Positions 45,018 to 55,683 are shown, numbered from the stretch's first letter. The stretch: DNA of 64,000 nucleotides from Rhyzopertha dominica (GCA_025024175.1 QCXZ01000053.1:10664001-10728000); one strand, 5' to 3'. Program-made: numbers and translations. Notes: generated from the sequence alone by a model not told the origin.

Positions 45018-46590
45018 TGGGTATTATCACTTTTTTTGAAAATTACATAAAATGAATCTTAAAGTGCATATATATCGTACGCCATGTTAAAAAAACAAAA
45101 AAAATATTTGTAGGTAGAGAATTTCAGGTCTGAAACACATTTTTTATAAGACAAACAGTCCTCGTGATATTAGCAAAAATATATACATTTTTAAAATCGG
45201 TTTTTTCCAAATAACTCGAAAATTATTAACTTAACAAAAAAATTACAAGATCGCTTTCTGATCAGAAATGTGATTTTCTATATAATACCAAAATTAAAAA
45301 AAAAATCGTACGTGCAGGGTCTAAAATAGGTTTTTTGGAAATATTTCGAAAATGTCAAAATTTTGGATAAATCTTCTAAGACACTTTTTGTGAGAAATTT
45401 TATTTCCTATCTGATGGCATTTTCATCTTTTGAATATATTAAATATATTCGCAGATATTTAAGAAAAACCGTTTTCTTTAAGTGACGCTTTTTTGCTAAT
45501 ATCTTCTAAACAGTTTGCTGTACCGAAAATTTATGAGAACTAGTAATACTCGCAGTTATACTACTAATCACATACTAAAACGAAAAAAATATAAAAAAAT
45601 AAAAATTTGCAAAAAAAAAAATTTTGCCCCCTTCCCGATACCCTATTTACCCCACAAACAATAGGTCGCTTTGGGTAGTTGAGATTTATACGTTTACCAA
45701 ATTTCAAGTTCATATATTAAGTCTTTCGAAAGTTATCGTGTCCACAAGCAATACCACAGACACAGACACACAGACAAGAAATTTTTTTTTGCTCAAATTT
45801 TGTTTTTTTTTTTGCGTTTTCAACCATTTTAAAGCGAATGTGTAAATAAAAATTTTTGAAAATTTTTTTCGCGATATAATACTTCCCATCCGTTGGATGT
45901 GGAAGTAATATGCGTTTTAAGTTGATAGAGGAAAATGTTATAATAAAGAACGAAGTTGTTCCCCATATATTCGACTGTTAGCCAGACCGGAAACGAGCCG
46001 CAACAGCCCCAAAAATAAATGGCAATTTATATTTATTCTGACCTCTAAAATAAATGTCAAGGGTACGTTTTTAATTCTTACATTTTTATGTTTACAAATA
46101 GTATGTTTCCAACAAGCAACTGTGATCAAATTATCAATGCTACGTTAATTTGATAAAAAGTTCACTTATGCTGTTGATTTTACGTTCCTCATCTACGCCG
46201 CGTTGAACCGCTCGTCGCTGTACACAAATTCCATAACAATGAACATGCCTTCAGAAGTCATAACTCATAAGTATTTAACTTCTTCTTGGCGTATTTTAAT
46301 TCGCTTGTCACAAAATGAACGTAAATAACAAACTGATAAATTAACGGGTTGAGGCTGACGCGTGACGCGCTGACCCCAGATGTAAACAAGCGGCCATTTA
46401 CAAGACACCTGACGTCACGGCCAATATGTTCACGTTTTGGCGGTTCCTTTAAATATTCACATTTTTAATATTAAAAATATACCTTACGATCCATTTTTTT
46501 GAATTTATAAGCTGTCACAGCTGTTTTGTGTATTAGATGCTGGCTGTTAATATGCGATTTAATAAAATATAAATACATGGCAAATACCCA
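45018..46590 (-). mobile_element. THAP-exon element, copy D, with nested repeat
   Basis: Reverse orientation inside the hAT transposase. Left end TGGGTATTATCAC (45018) and right end CAAATACCCA (46590). The THAP exon has been lost: at about 45139 the sequence switches to the hairpin-ended repeat and returns at 45910 in the EDMENYMRFK-type exon (MRFKLIEENVIIKNEVVPHI). The MEFVYSDERFNA segment (about 46231 on the minus strand) and the end repeats are kept. No AT duplication is visible. Confidence 0.85.
45140..45909 (-). mobile_element. Hairpin-ended interspersed repeat, copy 3
   Basis: About 770 bp in the same orientation as copy 2, nested in THAP copy D. It ends at the right with the terminal hairpin CTTCCCATCCGTTGGATGTG. 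At the left it lacks the last ~90 bp of other copies. About 500 bp of copy D is missing at the junction, so the insertion came with a deletion or was followed by one. Confidence 0.75.
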
Positions 46591-47530
46591 TTTTGACCTC
46601 CAATTTGCCCGTATACAACAGCCGCCACTGTTCCGCCCAAAATCGCTCATGTATTTTTCCGTCAAGAAAGTAACGAAATACTAACGCCGTCTGAGTGTGT
46701 GTAGACACATCGGTTGTATCGTCCGCCATTAGTGCAATAAATCGAGAATGTTTAATTTCACTCAAAATTTGCTATCTACATACCCGAAGCATATAATCTA
46801 AGAGCTCATTTTGGATTGTTTTTGAGGAACCTTTAAATCCTTTAGTCTCTTGCAAATGGGTGCACAATATAAAATCCAAATTTTTTGTATAATCAACTAA
46901 TTCCAAAAATACTCCTTTATTAATAGAATCGTCCATTTCATTATGACCATGGAGTGGAAGATTGCATTTGCCGCATAATTTCAAAATATCGATAATCTTT
47001 GACAGGATGTAACGGTTTTTATTAGATACTATTTCGTTGTGCTTGCGAATATTTTCTGGATACGCACTACTTAAACCAGAAGCAATATTAGTTGTGCCTA
47101 GCAGCTGAAAGCGTACAGTGTTATTCATATGCTTGGGCCGATTTTGCGTGTTTTTTAATCTTTTCGCCGAGATGTTTTAAATCACGTACCCGTCCTTTCG
47201 TCCAATTATCATCGCCACCAAACAATAAACAAACAAAACAAAAAAAAGCATTTGTCTGTTCGCACACATTTGCATCAAACTTTCTTGTAAATCCTGCTCG
47301 ATTTTTGTAAGCTTTTTGCACTTTCCTTAAATTTAGTGCAGGCACAGGGCGTTCGTTTTCTTTAATGTTTATTTTGTCTGCCAAACTCGGAGAACTGAAA
47401 TTTAATTTCATTAAATCACACACTCCACGAAAATAAAATCCTGTTCGTACGCTTAAAAATGCACACGCTCGATTGCACTATTTACTAAAATTCGCGCTCG
47501 TGCATAGGGCTGAACGAAGTGCGTCCAAAA

Positions 47531-49333
47531 TGGGATCGTCCCACATTTTTTTTATTTTACATTTAAAATGTACATAGAAAATGAAACACAAAGAAATTTT
47601 TTTGCGATTTTTTTCGGTTCTTGTTGGCCGAGAAAAAAATGGGAGTGTATGGATTTTTAATATCCGTTTCAAATTCCTCGATATTCCGCCACGGAGATGA
47701 CGTAAATGGCTCGCGTGCTGACGAAAGCAAGAAACATCAACAAAACACCTGTGTTCTAGCGGCGTTGCCAGTTTTATTTGTTTACATTTTTTATTCAGCT
47801 GCGTCGCGTTGCTAATGTGGGCAAATTTTTGCGATGCAGTGAGGAAAGTACACATAAACTGACATTGTGACAATGATTGATAAGTATATTTTTGATATGG
47901 GGTTTTCATGAATCAACTTAAGGCGTATTTGTGAAAATAACTTAAATCACCCTTCAGTCAGTTTATTCTATACTGAATAGTTTAATATAATAAGCGCATT
48001 CACTGGCCTTTTGTTAAAACACGAAAACACTGTAANCGTCGAACCTGCTGTTGTACCAATGTTTTTATTATAAGGAATTAAACGACGCTTGAGTTATTGC
48101 TTGACAATGTTTAAAGTTTGTATACTTACCTATGACAACGACATGATAAATTTTGAAACTAGGAGGACTGTCTCTGGCTGTGGTTAGAAAGAAAACGTTA
48201 AAGTACCACTGACAACATCGCACGGTCTGTATGTGTCCCATATGCAACGTAATAACCCTAACCTAACGCGATTTTGTTTACAGTTTACATAGTTTGGTTA
48301 AACTTTCGAGTTTTTTTATTTGTATGTGTCAGATTAAGTGGTTGAGTAAGACGTTGTCGAAAAAAAAATCCGTTGTTCTTTTTATGTAAAAATGGTTTAC
48401 GTTAAGAAGTGTTTTGTTCCGTGTTGCAAGAATACTAACGAAAAGCGTCCGTACACAACAAAGAACAAAGCAACAGTTGCAGGTTGCAGGTTATCACCAG
48501 GTTATGTCTTATGTTTACATTGCATTAGGCTTTTTAAGATTACGTCATCCAATATGGCGTCCAGGGGGCAAAAAGCGCACGCATGGGACGCGCCTGCGAA
48601 ACCGTGGAAACGGACGCGTGGCTGATAGAGTTGGGTCCTTCATGACCAAGTCGTTTAAATTGAACGACTCATGCCTTGATTTGGCTCACAGCTAATGATT
48701 CAGCGTCGTTCGTGCGTCGTACATGGTTAACGGCTGACGACAGCACACGACGAGAACACAGCATATTTATATGCTGTGGCGAGACAGGAGACACCGCTGT
48801 CACTTTCAATTCACGATCCATATGAACGAATTGAATGATCCGAATCTACGCAATTGATTGAACGATTTGAATTGAATCGAATGTCCCAGCTCTAGTGACT
48901 GACGTTGGCATTAAGTAATGGGGTTTCTATGACAGCGCGCTAGAAGCTACATCGTTTTGACATGTGCCCCCTGGCAGTCGCTCCGAAAGTCACGTGTTCT
49001 AAAAAGCCTAATTGACGTTGACAGTTATACATTCGTCCCGCTCTCTCACTCTCATTGCATTATTCGTATTTATGGCTATTTATAAAACTGACAACAGTGA
49101 GCGTCTGCTATCTAGGGAGCTGTAAGAGTGCGCATGACGGAAACTAGGAACTTATTACGTGATTAATGGCGGATTTAAGGAAAGGTTTGAAACAGGGTAA
49201 TTTTTTCTACCGCCGTTTGTTACGAGTTAAATTAATCTGAAAGCAAAATAGATGCTTAGCACTAGTATTAATGATGTATGCAATAAGAGGCATAGGTTAA
49301 AACTATCAAATTTTAATGTGTGGGACGACCCCA
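47531..49333. mobile_element. Second THAP-type TIR family, full copy 2
   Basis: 1803 bp with TGGGATCGTCCCACA at the left and TGTGGGACGACCCCA at the right. It sits inside the hAT element; flanks are CCAAAA and TTCCGC with no evident duplication. A + strand frame at 48392 begins MVYVKKCFVPCCKNTNEKRP, the start of a THAP zinc finger (paired Cys in CFVPCC), then loses the pattern. No transposase core is present, so it is a non-autonomous derivative. Copy 1 is at 15424-16528. Confidence 0.72.
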
Positions 49334-49824
49334 TTCCGCTTAGAATCGCGTGTCGAAGCGCCTACGTATTGGCCACATACATTGCATTGGCATCGAAACG
49401 CTCGGGGCTTTACAGGAATAAGCCCATCGGGCAGGCAAGTGAATCAGATGTTCAGATGGCTGCAGGTTCCCGCAGTGCAGGCACTGAACGCAAATCTACA
49501 TAAGCTTGTAAATTNAATACCTATGGGTAATAACTAATAATAGGTATATTAAATCCCTAGATGTAAATGTAAATAAATGTTTTAATTTAATTGAATGAAT
49601 GTACATAGTTATTTGCTTAGGGAGGGCGGCGCCCCGCAGCCCTCCCTCACCAGCCGCCACTATGTGAAAGATAAAACCCACGCCGTTCTCTTCAATTTCG
49701 AAAAAGCGTTATCGTTACCATTTCATTAAATTTAGATATTTGTCAAATGCAGTTTTGTGTTTTAACCTCTTCCTTGGCTTAATATTCTGGCAGCACTATA
49801 TCCAATTTTATTATTTAATTCCAG

Positions 49825-50103
49825 GAAAAACGCATGGTGGTGTTCGTGGAAGCAGCAGTGATGGAGGACCACCTTCTCGAACAGTATACCTCCTTTACAN
49901 CGATCAAAGACAAACTGATGACCTTCCGAGACGGCAAAGACGATCTAACGGACAAGATAGATTTCATCATCTGCCTTGGAGGTGACGGTACCTTGCTCTA
50001 TGCCAGTCATTTGTTCCAGCAGTCTGTACCTCCTGTGATGGCGTTTCATCTGGGTTCGTTGGGATTCCTAACGCCCTTCCAGTTTGACAATTTTCAGGAA
50101 CAG
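49825..50103 (+). CDS. NADK: NAD kinase, catalytic exon with GGDGT
   Basis: Acceptor TTTAATTCCAG|G and donor CAG|GTATGT; 93 complete codons in phase 0. It reads EKRMVVFVEAAVMED..., DFIICLGGDGTLLYASHLFQ, then FHLGSLGFLTPFQF. GGDGT (residues 195-199 of the long form) is the phosphate-binding, catalytic-Asp motif of the ATP-NAD kinase family; the reaction is ATP + NAD+ to ADP + NADP+. HLGSLGFL is the conserved strand following it. The enzyme is the main source of NADP(H), normally cytosolic for this form. An ambiguous base (49900) leaves codon 26 of the exon undefined. The exon is preceded within 155 bp by the hAT insertion. Confidence 0.97.
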
Positions 50104-50654
50104 GTATGTAAAAATTGTGTTTATTGAGTAATCTGGTGTGGTAGCTGGTAGCAAACCATGAAACAGTTTTCCCTCTATTAAAATCGTCAGAACACTTATA
50201 GTGACTTAAATAAGAAGAAACAGCAACAGCATAGCATAACTTGTTTTTTCGATTACTGTTATCTTTTCTGTTTGTTTATCGTTTTATATAAATTACACAG
50301 CTGGTACATCAATTTATATTGTGGTTTATTCAACTTAACTTTTACTACAGTCTATTCAACTGACAGTTACTATACTGCCCTCTTTAAACTAAAGGTCCTA
50401 TCTGCAAATTCACTATTTTGAGATAAATGCAAGATTGACAATTTTCTTTGAAGCCTTTTTAATACTTATTCTAAGGTTCGCTTTTTGCTCATTCAGTACA
50501 AAAATTTTGAGATGTGTAGAGCGGCCAAATATTAACAAGATTAGAATCTGTAAAAGACTTAAGTATAATGTGGGATGTTTCATGTACATTTGCTGACTAT
50601 ATTACTGCTCTGGTCTCGGAGTGTTATAAAGTGTTAGTATTTATTGTTCGTAAC
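50104..50654. other. Intronic DNA after the GGDGT exon
   Basis: No recognised element before the hairpin retroposon-like insertion at 50668. Confidence 0.35.
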
Positions 50655-50667
50655 ACCAAGAATTTTA

Positions 50668-51064
50668 AAATGCATGTCTATGCTGTGCGGTCTACACCTC
50701 AACCAACTGCAGATAGTACTATTCCGCTGTCATTACAGCTCATCAGTGCAGTTTAGGTCTAGTGTAGATAACACGGCATAGAACTGGTTTTGCTTATATA
50801 CCAAAGCAAATGGTATAGTACTATCTGCAGTTGGTTGAGGTGTAGACAGCACAGCATAGACATGCATTTTAATGTATGTTGGTTCTTGCCCGTTAGCAAA
50901 AAGTGCCGTGGGGGCCTGCTGTCAAATTGAAGTATGCAGTTGCATGCCAATTTGTCAGGCTGCAGGTCACTTCCTTTAGGAAGTAGTACCCGTTATGGCA
51001 GTTGGGTGGCTTTGTCATCATGTCAGTGTAATGCTGACAGATGGCATTGCCATCCTAAATTCTA
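50668..51064 (+). mobile_element. Hairpin retroposon-like element, compact copy
   Basis: 397 bp flanked by an exact 13-bp duplication ACCAAGAATTTTA (50655-50667 and 51065-51077). It starts AAATGCATGTCTATGCTGTG and has the same internal hairpin arms as the 39-kb copy. A partial inverted second unit (about 50815-50872) follows, then a module ending GACAGATGGCATTGCCATCC. There is no ORF, no terminal inverted repeat and no poly(A). Confidence 0.75.
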
Positions 51065-51600
51065 ACCAAGAATTTTAGTAATATTTTTGCTTTGAAACCT
51101 TTTTGTTGCACTTGTACGGCCTAAAATTGAGTATGGAGCACTGATCTACTATCCAATTTATAATTGTTATATACATGCGTTGGAAAGGGTACAGACGGTT
51201 TTTAAACTATCTGTTTTTTAAAATACATGGTGAGAGGGGTACAGCCCAGGATGCTTTATTAAATATGTTGGATTTCGAATCTCTTTTGCACAGAAGAGTT
51301 AAAATAAGTATAGTATTTCCTTATGATCTATTACATAAGAACATTGATTGTTCTTTGATACTAAAATTAATTTCTGTATTCCACGTATTTCTAGCAGACA
51401 TATACAACGCCTTTCTATTGTACTGTGGGTAAGGGTTGTATTATGACGAGGGCTCGCGTGAACCTCATGTGTAATAATTTTAATGGGCCTGTTGTCCCCT
51501 TTTTTTGCGGAATATGAATCTAACATGAAAAAAATAGACCGCTGTTTTTTTATTTTTCGCAAAGCGCTTAGTTAATGCTTAAAAATTGTTTATGTTTAAA

Positions 51601-52257
51601 TAAGGCGACCAACCGTCCGGATTTAGCCCGGACAGGTTTGTATTTTTGTTTATGAGTCCGTACTTAATATGGTATCCGGATTTGTCCGGATTTTCAAAAT
51701 TTTGTTTGGATTTGTCCGGTTTTTTTATAGTTTGAGCTAAAAATGTGCAAATGGTATTTTACTTTTTCATTGCTGCCAGTTGTCTTTTCAATTTTCATGT
51801 AGTCAGGCGTAGCTAACTTCATAGTTTCATGTGTCACATCAATGCCAACACAGACATGTTATGGCATGCGCGAGAAAATATTGTACCTGTAAGTCGCCAA
51901 ATTGCTCGTTGGTAGGGCAGCGAGTCTGCGCGATAACTCGCTGGTGTGACAAAGTGAATGGCGATTAACCAAATGTGCGACAGGTCTTGTTGTTTGGTGT
52001 ACCGTTGCCAGAACCTTTCCATATTATAATCTTTACCGCGCATGCGTCTGGCCCTACCTGCTCCACGATTATTTATCACAAAATCTTATTGCATTAAATT
52101 TCTAAGTCTAAGTATTTAGTTCTGTGGTGTCAGCACGCAACTGCGTAGCCGGCATAACCTAGAATGCCTGGCCATGTGGCCATCCATTTTTATCCCATAT
52201 TACAAATAGCACCATGAAGGCGTCCGGATTTTCTGGTTTGGGAAGTTGGTCACCTTA
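51601..52257. mobile_element. hAT-like MITE, 657 bp
   Basis: Ends TAAGGCGACCAACCGTCC and GGGAAGTTGGTCACCTTA are inverted over the outer 14 bases with one mismatch. The exact 8-bp duplication TGTTTAAA flanks it (51593-51600, 52258-52265). CCGGATTTGTCCGGATTT-type sub-terminal repeats are present near both ends. No transposase is encoded. Confidence 0.85.
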
Positions 52258-52889
52258 TGTTTAAAGTTTCAATCTCTGACGTCACCGCTCCCTGGCGCGC
52301 TTAGTGCGGTGTAACTGTGTGATGTTGCCATGGTATCTTCTGATCCTGGCATTCTTGTCGGCCGAGATGAGGTTTCTGAATCCGAAGTCGCAGCAGCGTT
52401 GCCACTTTATTTTCCAAACTCGCAACCGTAATTATGAATTATAAAAACCTACACCCGAATGGATGTGTTAAACGCGATTCGTTGTTAGTCGTTTTCACTG
52501 TAAATATTAAAACGTAAAATATATTAAATTAAAATATTAACTTGTAGCGGATATATTGCAAACAGAATTCATTTTATGACAGCCGCAGGATAAGTCCATA
52601 TTTCAAGTGATATTAAAACTGCAATAACTATTTATTAAGTAAACTCGTTTAAACCTGAGTTACAGCGTATATAGCTGCCATTATATCATTTTATTCAAGT
52701 CACAACCTTTAAATAGCAAAATCGCCTAATTTGCGTAAAATCGAACGATCTGGCCACGCGAGTTTCCTTTACATGCTTGTTTTGTCTACGTCATACAACG
52801 TAATAACGTAAATATTAACAACCGTTCTTGTTCTGGATATTTTTTGTTAAAGGTATATGGTTGTCTTGCTCTTGGTTTTGCGGTTAATA

Positions 52890-53064
52890 ATGTCTACTGA
52901 AAAAATGTTTTGTACCAGTATGTGTAAATAGTAGTAGTAGTGCTGCAGAAAAAATATTTTTAATTGTACCTTTTGGAAAATCTACAAGAAAATCATGGTG
53001 TGATGCAGTAGGTGCACCAGTAACAGCAAGCCATAGATTATATTGCTGTGAGGATCACTTTAAG
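52890..53064 (+). pseudogene. THAP zinc-finger exon with one-base frameshift
   Basis: An ATG at 52890 (MSTEK) is followed, one base out of frame in an A run (52899-52905), by a complete THAP domain: CFVPVCVNSSSSAAEKIFLI, VPFGKSTRKSWCDAVGA and LYCCEDHFK. The paired Cys, the Trp and the CCEDH ligands are all present. A donor AAG|GTAATT follows at 53064. Downstream, 53065-53400 has no recognisable continuation. It differs from the other two THAP families here and probably belongs to a third THAP transposon or a host-gene-derived copy. TGACGTCA at about 52277 upstream recalls the sub-terminal motif of the THAP-exon family. Confidence 0.72.
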
Positions 53065-53696
53065 GTAATTGGTTTTTTCCATTGCATTCGTCAATCATGT
53101 GTAAGCCAATTTATGGTAAATTGTCCGAAGATCCCTTCATATAATCTTGCTCCATAATTGCACAGTCTATGTTTGAACAACAACGTACCAAGTAAAGAAA
53201 AACAAAACTTTAACGCGTCCTTCGTTCTCAAACCAAAACGTAAACAAAGGCACAGAACCACAGATCACAGAACATACGCGTGTTCAACAGCGACAAAGGT
53301 ATCAAGCATGCAACAGGGCTTCCGGCACATCGGCGCAATAGCGGAGTGCGTCTCCAGGAACGGTGACGAATCACGAAATATTTGAATTTGGCGGAAAACC
53401 TTTAAAGGTAAAAATAAGACACTAAAACATTACAAATATTTTTTCTATTGCTAGCTTCTAACTCCATTAGGTCCAGGCAAAATCACACATGTGCTATAAT
53501 AACGATTTACTGTCAAGGGCAACAACCCCATTGCTATGGAAACTGGCGATATTAATTTTGTATCACGTAGGCAGTTGTTTATCGGGGTTTGCTTTGAAAG
53601 GTAATTTTTATCGTTTGTTTGTCTGAATGGATAGAATAATTATCCTGTAATTGGTGTATATCGTTGGGCGGTAAATAGTATTATTATTATTACTTC

Positions 53697-54835
53697 CATC
53701 ACTACCACTACCATAACCACTACCGCTACCACCACCACTAGCACTACCACTGCCTCTAACCGTAACCCTACCCTTACCCCTACCAATGCCACTACTACTA
53801 CCATCACTGCACCATCGACCATCATTACTAGTGTTAGGCGATACATCAAAATGTATCGATATTCAGTATCGAATAAATATCGATCCAGGAAATAGCAAAT
53901 CTATATAAAGTGAATTAAACACTTCTTATTTTACATAATTTACTCATTGTTTCTAAAAACCTTTCTATTCTTCAGCTTCGTCAGTTACTAGTGCATCATG
54001 TTAAACATATCAATAATTTGTTACCATGCAAGGACAGCGAACTGAATAAGTGAATTTTATTAAACTTAATTGTTAGTTTGCGTTTATTTGAGCATTGGTG
54101 AGAAAAAAACACATTTGATGAAAAAGGCTGAACTAAAATAGTCGTATTTGCTAAAAAAGGATTGATGGCATTTGGCGATTTATTACGAGAATTAATTTAT
54201 GGAACATCCAACCAACACAAATAAAATTCACCTGATTTTTTATATTGCAACTGTATTACTAATTATAAAAAAGTGCACATGCACATACCTTGATAAGAGG
54301 TTAGCCATTTTTAAGACTTAATCTGGCATTTTAACGTTCGTGATTTTTTATGAGAATCCAATTATAAACACAAACTAGAGCCTCCAATAAATGATTTATA
54401 CGGGCACAATTTACATTATTGCAATGTTGTTCTATAAGAAGACTTCCTATAGCGTTAAGGATATGCTTTTTATCAAAACCGTAGTCAGGCTATATGGTTT
54501 GGCAGAGTAGGTATAAAAAATATAATGCTATACTATAGTAAAGTCATTGCCACTTTTTCCGCAATTTTAATGGAAGGTAACGAGGATATGGTTGGTAGAA
54601 AATAAATGATTCGATACCACTCTAATTGGTATCGATCCAGCGAAATATCGCAACACCAAGTATCAATACACAATACCGGGTATCGAAAGCAAAAGTATCG
54701 ATACATATCGCCCAACACTAATCATTACTCAGTACCATTACCGCTACCGCTACCAATACCAATGCCTCTGTCAATGCCAATGCCAATGCCACTGCCACTG
54801 CCACTGCCACTACCACCACCAGTGTTACTACATTA
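53697..54835. repeat. CCACTA/CCAATG hexamer minisatellite, split by a MITE
   Basis: Two blocks of degenerate (CC-A-T/G)-type hexamers, 53697-53828 (CACTACCATAACCACTACCG) and 54729-54835 (CAATGCCAATGCCACTGCCA), would be continuous without the intervening 892-bp element. The second block has cleaner period-6 CCACTG and CCAATG runs. Confidence 0.85.
53829..54720. mobile_element. hAT-like MITE, 892 bp
   Basis: Ends TAGTGTTAGGCGATACAT and ATATCGCCCAACACTA are inverted repeats, followed inwards by clusters of TATCGAT/ATCGATA. The 8-bp duplication ATCATTAC flanks it exactly (53821-53828, 54721-54728). No transposase frame is present. Confidence 0.88.
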
Positions 54836-54966
54836 CTTCCCTATTGTCTAGATAAGAGGTAGCAAAAACGTTCCCTCTTGATTCTAGACATTATACTGTT
54901 TCTAGAGCTATAATAATTTTGTTCAAATATCTTTGCATACGTTCACAGTCCCGTTACGCTTTGCAG

Positions 54967-55356
54967 GTAAATAATGTTCTCGAAGGTAACGCCGCATTGA
55001 CTCTGCGAAGCAGGCTTCGCTGCATAGTCATGCGAAAATCCGACCAGGAAGACAACGACAAAGACAAGAAGGCCAAAAGGATGCCTACCAATCTCCTAGT
55101 CCTCAACGAGGTAGTGGTTGACAGAGGACCTTCGCCCTACCTTTCGAATATCGACCTCTTCCTCGACGGTAAACACATCACTTCAGTCCAAGGTGATGGG
55201 GTGATAGTCAGCACGCCAACGGGGAGCACAGCGTATGCCGTGGCCGCGGGAGCTTCCATGATACATCCCAGTGTGCCGGCCATCATGGTCACCCCGATTT
55301 GCCCGCACTCGTTGAGCTTNAGGCCTATCGTAGTGCCTGCCGGAGTTGAACTCAAG
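54967..55356 (+). CDS. NADK: NAD kinase, catalytic exon with NE and STPTGSTAY motifs
   Basis: Acceptor GCTTTGCAG|G and donor AAG|GTAGTA; 130 codons in phase 0. It starts VNNVLEGNAALTLRSRLRCI, aligning with human VTQVIEGNAAVVLRSRLKVR. It contains a charged insert (KSDQEDNDKDKKAKR, shorter than in human), LNEVVVDRGPSPYLSNIDLF (substrate-binding Asn-Glu, residues 283-284 of the long form), VQGDGVIVSTPTGSTAYAVA and ICPHSLSXRPIVVPAGVELK. These are the C-terminal beta-domain and NAD-binding elements of the ATP-NAD kinase family. The ambiguous base 55320 falls in the codon expected to be Phe. The terminal exon encoding the WVSFDG region was not found downstream to 64000. Confidence 0.97.
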
Positions 55357-55399
55357 GTAGTAGTTGAAAGTTTTTTTTTACGATTGTTTTGATGCAAAG

Positions 55400-55680
55400 A
55401 TGTTCGAGGGTCGATCACACGTGTTAGGAATGAAGACGCAAGTTTTTTCAAATAATTTCGATAAATTTTTCCCAACGTTTCTGTCACTTTCTTAACACCC
55501 TCCATAAATATGATTTGTCAAACTCTGCAAAATGCGCTTCTGCCTTATCGATAACTTACTTATTTGAACTGAATTTTTCCCGCGAACCATGTTTTCATGT
55601 TTAGGAACAAAAACGAGTCGGAAGGAGCCAGGTCGGGCGAGTACGGTGGGATTTGCAGCAATTTGTGGCGCAGTTCATGC
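55400..55680 (-). pseudogene. Mariner transposase C-terminal fragment
   Basis: Minus strand from 55680: LHELRHKLLQIPPYSPDLAP then SDSFLFLNMKTWFAGKIQF, the third-Asp region of a Mos1/mariner (DD34D-type) enzyme. It continues in shifted frames as AEAHFAEFDKSY and MEGVKKVTETLGKIY, the usual C-terminus. It begins abruptly at THAP copy E (TSD at 55682), and its upstream half was not recognised on the far side. It lies directly after the NADK donor site. Confidence 0.8.
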
Positions 55681-55683
55681 AAT

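Larger units (their letters stand above)
44164..47470 (-). pseudogene. hAT transposase (ZMYM1-like), interrupted by copy D
   Basis: N-terminal part (47470-46592): LNFSSPSLADKIN, KNRAGFTRKFDANVCEQTNA, FFCFVCLLFGG (TTF-type zinc-finger Cys), DLKHLGEKIKKHAKS, NRYILSKIIDILKLCGKCNL and FIALMADDTTDVS (first catalytic Asp), ending RLLYTGKLEVK. After copy D the frame resumes as NSPDRTAALNQ and PSQTRWNFKSRA. It continues with SFERIIINIRN and IKERFVFKNHL, and closes with TEERLTALAMLSIEKTLVGE, the hAT dimerisation region, stopping at 44164. The order is that of the ZMYM1/52-kDa-repressor-like hAT family common in insects. Stops and frameshifts (for example at 44810 and about 44380) and the insertion make it non-functional. 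Confidence 0.88.
44074..49662 (-). mobile_element. hAT transposon with 8-bp TSD and nested insertions
   Basis: Left terminus CAGTGGCGGCTGGTGG (44074) and right terminus CCAGCCGCCACTA (to 49662) are inverted repeats, and TGTGAAAG flanks both (44066-44073, 49663-49670). The GGGCGGCGCC-rich sub-terminal region is at the right. The element carries a minus-strand transposase and has itself been hit by THAP copy D (45018-46590) and the second TIR family (47531-49333). Removing these leaves about 2.2 kb. It lies 155 bp upstream of NADK exon 49825. Confidence 0.93.

Noticed and set aside
53640..53849. Val/Met-rich minus-strand frame resembling a membrane segment
   Set aside because: It is a translation of the hexamer minisatellite.
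55137..55505. Minus-strand 122-residue frame overlapping NADK exon 54967-55356
   Set aside because: The part overlapping the exon is a shadow of NADK; only the segment above ~55400 has mariner-like residues.
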